From: an uncultured Alphaproteobacteria bacterium
GTDB lineage: Bacteria; Pseudomonadota; Alphaproteobacteria; Rickettsiales; UBA1997
Assembly (NCBI GenBank): GCA_949298005.1
Contig: CASFUN010000055.1
Span: 1-5,000, forward strand
Direction: 5' to 3'
Length of the DNA stretch: 5,000 nt
Shown piece after piece: positions 1 through 5,000 of this stretch. The translations under genes were made by a program, and so were the position numbers. Numbering within the stretch: position 1 is the stretch's first letter; every line of letters begins with the position of its first letter. Under the pieces are notes generated by a model. The model ran no database searches. It worked only from the letters and a program-made list of their open reading frames with translations, and was not told the origin of the DNA.

Positions 1-663
1 ACTATAATTGCAAAAAATATCAATGATATTGAACTATCTAATGATTCTATAAAAGTTGGTTGTGGTATTTTAAATTCAGCATTATTTAATTTTACTAAAA
101 AGAATGAAATTGGTGGTTTTGAATTTTTAGGGTGTATACCAGGGACTGTTGGTGGAGCATGTATAATGAATGCAGGATGTTATGGATCAGAAATTAAAGA
201 TATATTAAGATATATAGAAGCTGTAGATTTTGATGGTAATTTAGTCAAGTTATTGGGTGATGATTTTGGCTTTAGTTACAGATCAAGTTTAATACAGAAA
301 GATTTAATATTATTAAATGCAATTTTTGATACATCGAATAAAATGAATGCTGATAGCATAGAAAACAAGTTTAGGACGATGTTTGAAAAGAAAATTTCTA
401 CTCAGCCAGTTTCTGAGAAAACTTGTGGTTCTACATTTAAAAATCCGACTAATATTCCTGCTTGGAAGGTTATACAGGATATTGGTTTTCAAGGAATTGA
501 CTTTGGCGGTGTTAAGTTTTCAGAGAAACATGCTAATTTTTTAATAAATTTTGATAATAATAGTTCTAAGAAAATAGAGAATGTTATAAAGAATACTCAG
601 ATGAAAGTAAAAGAACTTCTAAATATAGATCTAGAATTAGAAATAAAAATTCTTGGAGATTAA
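1..663 (+). CDS. murB: UDP-N-acetylenolpyruvoylglucosamine reductase MurB (5' end outside window)
   Basis: MurB uses FAD and NADPH to reduce UDP-GlcNAc-enolpyruvate to UDP-MurNAc, a committed cytoplasmic step of peptidoglycan synthesis (known for the family). The frame is open from base 1, so the N-terminal part of the FAD-binding domain lies upstream; 220 residues are visible of a usual length near 290-300. The signature GCIPGTVGGACIMNAGCYGSE-like block (bases 130-192) is the classic FAD/substrate loop. FGFSYRSS follows at 268-291, then CGSTFKNP at 424-447 with the catalytic Ser at 430-432. AW..I...GFQG, GGVKFSEKHANFLIN and a terminal LELEIKILG close the protein, with the likely catalytic Glu at 640-642. 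The compact C-terminal region suggests a type II enzyme without the extra type I loop. No lesions are visible. A GGAG at 655-658 inside the last codons serves the next gene, which starts 4 bases after this stop, so the two genes are probably co-transcribed. Confidence 0.96.
   Translation, partial: TIIAKNINDIELSNDSIKVGCGILNSALFNFTKKNEIGGFEFLGCIPGTVGGACIMNAGCYGSEIKDILRYIEAVDFDGNLVKLLGDDFGFSYRSSLIQKDLILLNAIFDTSNKMNADSIENKFRTMFEKKISTQPVSEKTCGSTFKNPTNIPAWKVIQDIGFQGIDFGGVKFSEKHANFLINFDNNSSKKIENVIKNTQMKVKELLNIDLELEIKILGD
655..658 (+). promoter_or_regulatory. Ribosome binding site inside the end of murB
   Basis: GGAG ends 9 bases before ATG 668 and lies within the last two codons of murB. It decides the start of the downstream membrane protein in favour of ATG 668 over TTG 653, and suggests translational coupling of the two genes. 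Confidence 0.6.
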
Positions 664-667
664 CAAT

Positions 668-2407
668 ATGTTTTTGAAGAAATTAAATAAAATCTTAATA
701 TTTGTAACCCTAGTTGTTTTATTTTTAGCTATTTTTATAAGAGTTAAAAAATATAGAATAACAAATTATAAAAGTAACTTTTATAAGGAACTAAATTATT
801 TGATACAGAATAAAGATGTTAAGAAGTTTAATTTTGAAACTATAGAAAATGTTAATGAAAATGATGTAGTTGTATTAAATATTTTTGGTTTAGATGGAGA
901 ACTTTTTACCAATAATTTGAATTTATCTAGATATCTATTAAACAAATTCAAAAATGTTGGCATTTATAACATAATTGTTGAAGAAAGCGAAGAAAAATCA
1001 AGTTTAGATTTATCTAATTTAATAGATGATAATATAAATGAAATTATTTACAAATATAATATAAATGAACCAACTGTTTATATTAATAAAAGTACTCTAG
1101 ATAACAATAAGCTTCTGGCAAATAATTTAAACAAAATTCTTATTTTAGATAAAGTATATAATAAAAGGGATATATTGGTTAATGATATAGAAGTTGATGA
1201 TATTGTTGAAAAGATAAATAATGTGACCTTAAAAAAGGTTTTATTTAATAAAAAAGTTGTGAATAAAAATAAAAAAATAAAAGAAAACGACGAAGATAGT
1301 TTTGTATATAAGAATATGACCAAAATGATTTCCTTAGAAAATTTTAACGGTCAAAATGTGCAAATGTTTGCAATACTTGATACGAATACAAAAAATATAA
1401 TGATAATTAAACCAGATGGAGAGATAAGATATATAATAGATTGTAAAAGTTTTTGTTCTCCAAGTAATATAAAATATTTTGATAATAAACTATATGTCAC
1501 TGATTCTTGTAATGGTTCTATAGAATATTTTGACTTTAATGATAAAAAATTAAAAGTATTTGTTAAAAATCAAAATCTTATAGGTATTAATGATTTTGAA
1601 TTTATGAATGAGGATTATGTTTTGGTTTCTAAAATAAAGCCAAATGATAGTCTTGGTATTTTTAACAACAATATCTATACATCTATAACAGACCTATCGG
1701 AAAAAAATGATGGACTTGTAGCTATGCCAAAAATAGGTAAGTTTAATGATAAATATTATTATTTTGATATTAATAACAGAATTTTATATTCATTTGATGG
1801 CTCTGGGAGTAGTATTGTGACCCAATTAACTGATGAATATTCCGATAAAGTAATTAGTGATTTTTATATTAACTCTGATAGTGATATATATTTTTTATAT
1901 GAAAATAGCAGTTATGTATTACGTTATTACAATAAAACTTTCAGTGAACAACCTATTGGGAATTGTTTATTTACCATAAATGATTTTCTTATTAGTAAAA
2001 ATTTATTTTTTAAATTATCAGATAGTTCTTTAGAGATAATTGATATTTATCATAAGGTAAATTCAAAAATAGAACCATTTATTGACAGGAATACTGAAAA
2101 TTTTGGTGATTTAACTGAACATATTAATTTATATGATGATTTTGACTTTTATGAATTTAATAAAGCTGAGGAAACTTTATTTGATTTTATTGGACTAACT
2201 AAAGATATGGTGCTAAAACCTTCATTTCTTATATTTTTGTCTGAGAACAATAGCAAATTAGTTTTAAATAAGGTTGTCTATTGGTCTGATATATATAATG
2301 AGACAAATCTTAGTGAGGATATAAAATATATTGTTGGTAAATTGTATTATAAAGATGATTTAGGTAATTTTAGAGTTAAATATATAAACTCGAAAATAAA
2401 ATTATAA
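668..2407 (+). CDS. Membrane-anchored protein with degenerate thioredoxin-like domain and NHL-type beta-propeller
   Basis: The 579-residue protein has a short basic N-terminus and one hydrophobic segment at about residues 9-25 (ILIFVTLVVLFLAIFI), probably a signal anchor placing the rest in the periplasm. ATG 668 is preferred over an in-frame TTG at 653 because GGAG (655-658) sits 9 bases before the ATG. Residues about 60-180 resemble a thioredoxin fold (VVVLNIFGLDGELF, then a YNINEPTVYINK stretch like the 'I.hPvv.D' region of NHLRC2-type thioredoxins), but no CxxC is present where the active site should be. From about residue 220, repeated blade-like units follow: FAILDTNTKNIMIIKPDG, SPSNIKYFDNKLYVTDSCNG, and MPKIGKFNDKYYYFDINNRI. 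They match the NHL pattern of '..lyvaDs.n.rI..f...G'. A beta-sandwich-like tail of about 80 residues ends the protein. A structural or binding role in the envelope is inferred; no enzymatic activity can be claimed. It is distant from any family I know well, so the fold assignment is moderate. FtsQ was considered because of the murB context, but no POTRA-like pattern is seen. Confidence 0.75.
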   Translation: MFLKKLNKILIFVTLVVLFLAIFIRVKKYRITNYKSNFYKELNYLIQNKDVKKFNFETIENVNENDVVVLNIFGLDGELFTNNLNLSRYLLNKFKNVGIYNIIVEESEEKSSLDLSNLIDDNINEIIYKYNINEPTVYINKSTLDNNKLLANNLNKILILDKVYNKRDILVNDIEVDDIVEKINNVTLKKVLFNKKVVNKNKKIKENDEDSFVYKNMTKMISLENFNGQNVQMFAILDTNTKNIMIIKPDGEIRYIIDCKSFCSPSNIKYFDNKLYVTDSCNGSIEYFDFNDKKLKVFVKNQNLIGINDFEFMNEDYVLVSKIKPNDSLGIFNNNIYTSITDLSEKNDGLVAMPKIGKFNDKYYYFDINNRILYSFDGSGSSIVTQLTDEYSDKVISDFYINSDSDIYFLYENSSYVLRYYNKTFSEQPIGNCLFTINDFLISKNLFFKLSDSSLEIIDIYHKVNSKIEPFIDRNTENFGDLTEHINLYDDFDFYEFNKAEETLFDFIGLTKDMVLKPSFLIFLSENNSKLVLNKVVYWSDIYNETNLSEDIKYIVGKLYYKDDLGNFRVKYINSKIKL

Positions 2408-2416
2408 TTGTAATTA

Positions 2417-2450
2417 ATATTATACTACCATGGTAAATAAATTATAATAT
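2417..2450. repeat. Palindrome within an imperfect inverted repeat, next to a possible -10 box
   Basis: A perfect 10-base palindrome, TACCATGGTA, lies at 2426-2435. It is flanked by complementary arms ATATTATA (2417-2424) and TATAATAT (2443-2450), spaced 1 and 7 bases from the palindrome. TATAAT (2443-2448) could be a -10 box for the portal gene, but the matching -35 position (about 2420-2425, TTATAC) is poor. It may be a vestigial operator or chance in AT-rich DNA. Confidence 0.25.
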
Positions 2451-2453
2451 ATT

Positions 2454-2476
2454 CTACTAAAAAAGTAGTTATTTTA
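2454..2476 (+). terminator. Weak terminator-like hairpin after the murB operon
   Basis: CTACT (2454-2458) pairs with AGTAG (2464-2468) around an A5 loop and is followed by a T-rich stretch (TTATTTTATT). The stem is only 5 bp, so termination would be weak. It lies about 50 bases after the stop of the propeller gene and just before the portal remnant, where an operon end would be expected. Confidence 0.35.
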
Positions 2477-2481
2477 TTAAG

Positions 2482-3656
2482 ATGTTTAGTATTTTTTTTA
2501 AGAAAAAAGAACAAAAAAATAATAGTAAGTTATCTTTATCAAGATCGTATTATCAGGATATAGGTAAAGCTGTTTGGACTGATAGAAATTATGTTCACCT
2601 TGCCGAAGAATCATACATTAAAAATGTTATAGCAAATATATGTATAAGTAATTATAACAAAAAGTGCATAGTCAGTAAAAATTCATATAAGGAATAAAAA
2701 TAATGGAGAAATTGTTGAAAATCATAACATAATGAACTTACTAAAGAAACCTAATCCTTTGTTAGGGCAGACGGATTTTTTTGAGACAATATATGCACAT
2801 AAACTTATTTCTGGTAATGTATTTATAGAGGCTGTATTTACTAGAAATTATAAATATATTAATCCTCAAGAATTATTTATACTAAGACCAGACAGAGTTA
2901 CTGTTTTAGTTGGTAATAACAGTATACCTGTTGGTTACAAATATAAAGTTAATAATACTGAAACGATATTTAAAATTAATCAAATAAATAGAAAGTCAGA
3001 AATTTTACATATAAAAAATTTTCATCCGACAAATGATTGGTATGGGTTATCACAAGTAGAGTAGGCTGCGTATTCTATAGATTAACATAATGAAGCATTA
3101 AGATGGAATCAAGCTATATTGCAGAATTGAGCAAAGCCTTGTGATGCTTTAATAGTTAAGAATGATGCTGAAAATAATGGTTTTTTAACTGATAGTCAAT
3201 TTGAAAGATTAAAAGAACAGTTAAATGAAGAATTTTCTGGTAGTATTAATGCTGGTAAACCACTTTTACTTGAAGGTGGATTAGATTGGAAAGAAATAAG
3301 TTTAAGTCCAAAAGAAATGGATTTTTTGGAAATGAAACATAGTACAGCCAGAGATATAGCTCTATCTTTTGGAGTTCCATCACAACTAATAGAGGTATAC
3401 CAGGTGATAGTATGTATAATAATATGGCTGAAGCTAGATTATTTCTATGGGAACAAACAATTCTACCTATTATAGAAATGTTCTGGATAATTTAAATAAT
3501 TGGTTGATACCTATGTTTGATGATAATTTTGAAATTATTCATAATAAAAATGAAATCTCACCTCTATCAGTAAGAAAAGAGAATTTTTGGAATATTATTA
3601 ATAATAGTTCTTTTTTGACAAATGAAGAAAAGAAGAAGATTTTGGAGGTGAATTAA
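2482..3656 (+). pseudogene. HK97-family portal protein (phage or gene-transfer-agent), multiply disrupted
   Basis: Portal proteins form the dodecameric ring at the capsid vertex through which DNA is packaged. Homology runs from a normal start (ATG 2482, MFSIFFKKKEQ, then LSRSYYQDIGKAVWTDRNY) to a normal end (NEISPLSVRKENFW, stop 3654-3656). Other conserved blocks are LLKKPNPLLGQTDFFE, LISGNVFIEAV, ILRPDRVTVLV, EILHIKNFHP, LRWNQAILQN, LLLEGGLDWKEISLSPKEMDF, and MAEARLFLWEQTILPI. The conceptual protein is near 390 residues, normal for the family. Lesions are: one extra base near 2647 (A run); TAG at 2669-2671 after KSA; TAG at 3062-3064; TAA at 3083-3085 in SID*HNEA where Gln is usual; TGA at 3128-3130 in LQN*AKP where Gly is usual; a 2-base GA/AG duplication at 3392-3393 just before GIPGD; and one base lost in the A run at 3476-3478 before NVLDNL. 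No good Shine-Dalgarno is seen before 2482. The protein cannot be made intact. No neighbouring terminase, protease or capsid gene is visible, which fits either the scattered gene-transfer-agent-like genes known in Rickettsiales or a prophage remnant. Confidence 0.93.
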
Positions 3657-3691
3657 AAATAAAAATTAATTTATTTTTTTTCAAAAATCTA

Positions 3692-3722
3692 TTGACATTA
3701 ATTAATTCATAATTATTATAAT
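3692..3722 (+). promoter_or_regulatory. Sigma70-type promoter with consensus -35, not followed by an ORF
   Basis: A perfect TTGACA occupies 3692-3697. TATAAT at 3717-3722 gives a 19-base spacer; TATTAT at 3714-3719 gives a 16-base spacer. The predicted transcript start is about 3729. No ORF of useful size follows; instead the downstream sequence is rich in hairpins, so the promoter most likely drives a non-coding RNA. A -10 box is easy to find in such AT-rich DNA, so most of the weight rests on the -35 box and on what follows. Confidence 0.55.
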
Positions 3723-3728
3723 AATGTC

Positions 3729-4181
3729 TGGAAAGTACATAACTTTTCCGATTTGGTGAGTGTCGATCAGATAATAATCGTAGCTACAATGATTGTTATT
3801 TGTTATAATTTACTTGGATATGACAGATGTCCATTTATTTGTTAATAATTCAAATAATAAATATAGTCTGTTAGGGTTTGGTTGGTGTCCTTCTTTATGG
3901 GTAAAACTATAAAGTAAATATATATTAAAGTAATTAACTGGGATGCGAGTGGTGTCTCTATGTATAGTGTAAAAACTATATGTTCACAAATCACTTAGGA
4001 ATGATAGTTTCCTTCAGGAGTAATAAAATACTATTGTAAACTTAGATCTTACTATTTAGGGAATTGAAACCTAGTTATAAATATAAAAATTTATAATGAA
4101 AACAATAAGGCATCGTTTTTACCTTATCGTAAGATGAAAGTCTTATGAGAAACAGAACGAAGATATGGTTAGTATCTTTTT
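3729..4181 (+). ncRNA. Candidate structured non-coding RNA of unknown family
   Basis: This stretch has no supportable reading frame on either strand but contains many local hairpins in series: GGAAAG/TTTTCC-type at 3731-3748; CGAT/ATCG at 3764-3780; GGATA/TGTCC at 3816-3832; ATTTATTTG with CAAATAATAAAT at about 3833-3862; CTTTATGG/CTATAAAG at 3893-3914; TATAGT/ACTATA at 3963-3980; AGGAA/TTCCT at 3997-4013; TAGG/CCTA at 4056-4073; GTTATAAA/TTTATAAT at 4074-4097; ATAAGG/CCTTAT at 4105-4127; and CGTAAGAT-GAAA-GTCTTATG at 4128-4147. It starts just after a consensus-like promoter and ends at a hairpin with a U-run. Short G-containing motifs stand out against the AT-rich background. I could not match it to RNase P RNA, tmRNA, 6S RNA, or group I or II introns. 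It could also be a decayed intron or an untranslated remnant of lost mobile DNA. All pairings were made by eye, without energy calculation. Confidence 0.45.
4159..4181 (+). terminator. Terminator-like hairpin ending the candidate RNA
   Basis: AAGATA (4160-4165) pairs with TATCTT (4173-4178) around the loop TGGTTAG, and the T run continues to 4181. The stem is AU-rich, as expected for this genome. It would give an RNA of about 450 nt from the promoter near 3692. Confidence 0.4.
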
Positions 4182-4227
4182 AAAATTAAAAACAGGTTTA
4201 AAGAAAATAAAAAATCTAACTGAGTTT

Positions 4228-4275
4228 CTAGGTTTTCTCTTATTTAACACATAAAAAACCTAGGTTCTCTTCTTT
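4228..4275 (+). terminator. Second hairpin with pyrimidine-rich tail; also a direct repeat
   Basis: CTAGGTTTT (4228-4236) is perfectly complementary to AAAACCTAG (4255-4263), with an 18-base loop. The 3' arm is followed by TTCTCTTCTTT, a plausible terminator tail. The segments starting at 4228 and 4260 also share the direct motif CTAGGTT followed by T/C-rich sequence, so the structure may have arisen by local duplication. It may act as a backup terminator, giving an RNA near 540 nt. Confidence 0.4.
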
Positions 4276-4380
4276 ATAATCCCTTATTTTATAGAAAGTT
4301 TTATTATTACAAGTAGTTATTGTAATTATTTTATATCTAGTGTTTTACGAAATAAGATTTCCGGAATATATATCTTGTAA

Positions 4381-4414
4381 ATTAAATCCCCCGGCTGAAG
4401 CAGGGGGATTTAAT
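4381..4414. repeat. Strong GC-rich stem-loop, likely an IS200/IS605 end structure
   Basis: The 12-base arm ATTAAATCCCCC (4381-4392) is a perfect inverted match to GGGGGATTTAAT (4403-4414), with loop GGCTGAAGCA in which GC/GC can pair further. Subterminal hairpins of this C5/G5 form are typical of IS200/IS605 elements, where single-stranded hairpins are recognised by the Y1 transposase. Lying about 90-120 bases before tnpA, it could be the left-end hairpin of this element. It could instead be the right end of an older, mostly lost copy. There is no T-run on either side, so it is not a simple terminator, though IS200 left-end hairpins are known to block incoming transcription. Confidence 0.5.
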
Positions 4415-4501
4415 GCAACAAAATAATAAAAATTATTTGATGAATAAATAAGTTATATTATATTATAAATAACTCTTATTATTATAAAATAAATAATAAA
4501 A

Positions 4502-4897
4502 TTAGATAAAAGTTGTAATGCAGTATTTTATCTCACTTATCACTTAATAATAGTTGTTAAGTATAGACAAAAGGTCTTTGTAAGAGAAGATATAATAAAT
4601 GATCTAAAAGATAAAATTATAGATATATCTAATAAATTTGAAGTATAGATAATAGAACAAGAAACTGATATAGATCATATACATATACTATTCAAATCAA
4701 AACCAACATTAAACATAACAAAATATATAAATTTATTGAAAGGAGTAAGTAGTAGATTATTAAGAGCAAAATATAAAAATTTTTTACACGATAAATTATG
4801 GGGCAAATCTTTTTGGAGTAGTAGTTATTATTTAGCTACTTCAGGAAATGTAAGTTTGTCAAAACTAATAAAGTATATAGAAACACAAGGAAAGTAA
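4502..4897 (+). pseudogene. tnpA: IS200/IS605 Y1 transposase TnpA, disrupted
   Basis: TnpA is the small HUH nuclease that cuts and rejoins single-stranded element ends. Reading one frame from about 4502 gives LDKSCNAVFYLTYHLI, then VVKYRQKVF, DIDHIHILFKSKP, LNITKYINLLKGVSSRLLRAKY, LWGKSFWSSSYYLATSGNVSL, and KYIETQGK, matching the family along its whole length (about 130 codons). The metal-binding HUH motif is present as H-I-H (4676-4684), and the catalytic Tyr is in KYIETQ (4874-4876). Two lesions are seen. There is no ATG, GTG or TTG in frame between the upstream TAA (4490-4492) and the first conserved residues; the likely start position reads TTA. A TAG at 4646-4648 interrupts FEV*IIEQ. The lack of other damage suggests recent inactivation. 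A non-standard ATA/ATT start and readthrough are possible but unlikely. The end of the gene carries AGGAAAG, a Shine-Dalgarno for tnpB. Confidence 0.88.
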
Positions 4898-4900
4898 TTT

Positions 4901-5000
4901 ATGAATTTATTAACTTACAAATATAGAATATATCCAACAGATAAACAAAAAGAATATTTTGCTAAATGTTTTGGTAGTTCTAGATTTATATATAATAAAT
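4901..5000 (+). CDS. tnpB: TnpB, RNA-guided nuclease of IS605-type element (3' end outside window)
   Basis: Only the first 33 residues are visible: MNLLTYKYRIYPTDKQKEYF followed by AKCFGSSRFIYNK. This is the typical TnpB N-terminus (YKYRIYPT..Q......FG..RF.YN). ATG 4901 is supported by AGGAAAG at about 4888-4894, 6 bases upstream, and by the 3-base gap after the tnpA stop. TnpB proteins are RuvC-type nucleases guided by an RNA made from the right end of the element, and are ancestors of Cas12 (known for the family). The RuvC residues and zinc-finger motif lie outside the window, so activity cannot be judged. No lesion is seen in the visible part. Confidence 0.88.
   Translation, partial: MNLLTYKYRIYPTDKQKEYFAKCFGSSRFIYNK

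Larger units (their letters stand above)
3657..4501. other. Gene-free stretch of about 850 bases between the portal remnant and the IS605-type element
   Basis: No coding region is supportable on either strand. The stretch holds the promoter, the candidate RNA and the terminators described separately. From 4276 to 4380 I see only AT-rich sequence with a weak AAGAT/ATCTT hairpin around 4353-4377. The GC-rich stem-loop follows at 4381-4414. From 4415 to 4501 the sequence is almost pure A/T with a small AGTTAT/ATAACT inverted repeat (4451-4474), probably the leader of the transposase gene. Confidence 0.6.
4381..5000 (+). mobile_element. IS605-type insertion element (left part; right end outside window)
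   Basis: The arrangement is a subterminal hairpin, then tnpA (Y1 HUH transposase, broken), then tnpB in the same direction 3 bases later. That is the standard IS605 layout. The exact left boundary cannot be fixed: this family has no terminal inverted repeats or target duplications. The start given here is the hairpin and is approximate. The right end, where a guide (omega) RNA region would lie, is beyond the window. Confidence 0.7.

Noticed and set aside
653..667. TTG 653 as start of the membrane protein
   Set aside because: The GGAG ribosome site lies inside these codons and fits ATG 668 at normal spacing.
1078..1323. An 81-codon reading frame on the minus strand
   Set aside because: It is antisense to the membrane propeller gene, has a low-complexity F/L/S/T composition typical of the reverse of Lys/Asn/Glu-rich coding DNA, and shows no recognisable motif.
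3062..3130. Stop codon reassignment (TGA as Gly, TAA as Gln) to explain the portal stops
   Set aside because: All three stop codons occur in the portal together with three frameshifts, while murB and the propeller gene contain no internal stops; ordinary decay explains it.
3447..3656. A separate small protein starting at ATG 3447
   Set aside because: Its first residues are an out-of-frame reading of portal sequence; only the part from NVLDNL onward is the portal C-terminus after the frameshift.
3810..3870. Possible tRNA because of a TTCAAAT segment
   Set aside because: No acceptor, D or anticodon arm could be arranged around it.
4060..4075. CRISPR-like GAATTGAAAC
   Set aside because: It occurs once; there is no regularly spaced repeat-spacer pattern.
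4050..4180. Group I or group II intron, suggested by AGGGAATTGAAACCTAG, the GAAA hairpin and AAGATATGG
   Set aside because: No pairing partner for a group I P7, no group II domain V and no GUGYG 5' boundary could be found; a heavily decayed intron cannot be excluded.
3727..4181. RNase P RNA, suggested by GGAAAGT near the 5' end and ACAGAAC near the 3' end
   Set aside because: The other universally conserved blocks are absent and the distance between the two motifs is too long.

Overview
The window comes from a very AT-rich bacterial genome (G+C roughly a quarter, judged by eye). The MurB sequence, the isolated and decayed HK97-type portal gene, and the mix of intact housekeeping genes with decaying mobile DNA would all fit an obligate intracellular alphaproteobacterium such as a member of the Rickettsiales. 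That placement is an inference from the gene content, not proven by the sequence.

Region 1 (1-2407) is an intact chromosomal operon on the plus strand. The 3' three quarters of murB, a cytoplasmic peptidoglycan-precursor reductase, is followed after 4 bases by a gene for a 579-residue membrane-anchored protein. That protein looks like a degenerate thioredoxin fold followed by an NHL-type beta-propeller (NHLRC2-like layout). The two are probably co-transcribed.

Region 2 (2408-3656) starts with a short intergenic stretch holding a weak terminator-like hairpin. It continues with a complete but dead HK97-family phage or gene-transfer-agent portal gene. The portal homology can be followed from its normal start to its normal end, but only across three frameshifts and four internal stop codons. 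No other phage structural gene is visible.

Region 3 (3657-4501) is about 850 bases without a protein gene, and it is not blank. A consensus TTGACA promoter with a TATAAT-type -10 box faces right. It is followed by a dense series of hairpins, including a GAAA-tetraloop hairpin and two hairpins with the same GTAAAA loop, then by two terminator-like structures. This looks like a transcription unit for a structured non-coding RNA of about 450-540 nt that I cannot assign to a known family. It is the best candidate in the window for something undescribed. The region ends with a strong GC-rich stem-loop (4381-4414) of the kind found at IS200/IS605 element ends.

Region 4 (4502-5000) is an IS605-type element. 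Its Y1 (HUH) transposase gene tnpA keeps its catalytic residues but has no recognisable start codon and carries an in-frame TAG. It is followed after 3 bases by the start of an apparently intact tnpB that runs off the window. Overall, a conserved cell-envelope operon is followed by an island of decayed mobile DNA with a possible orphan RNA gene inside it.
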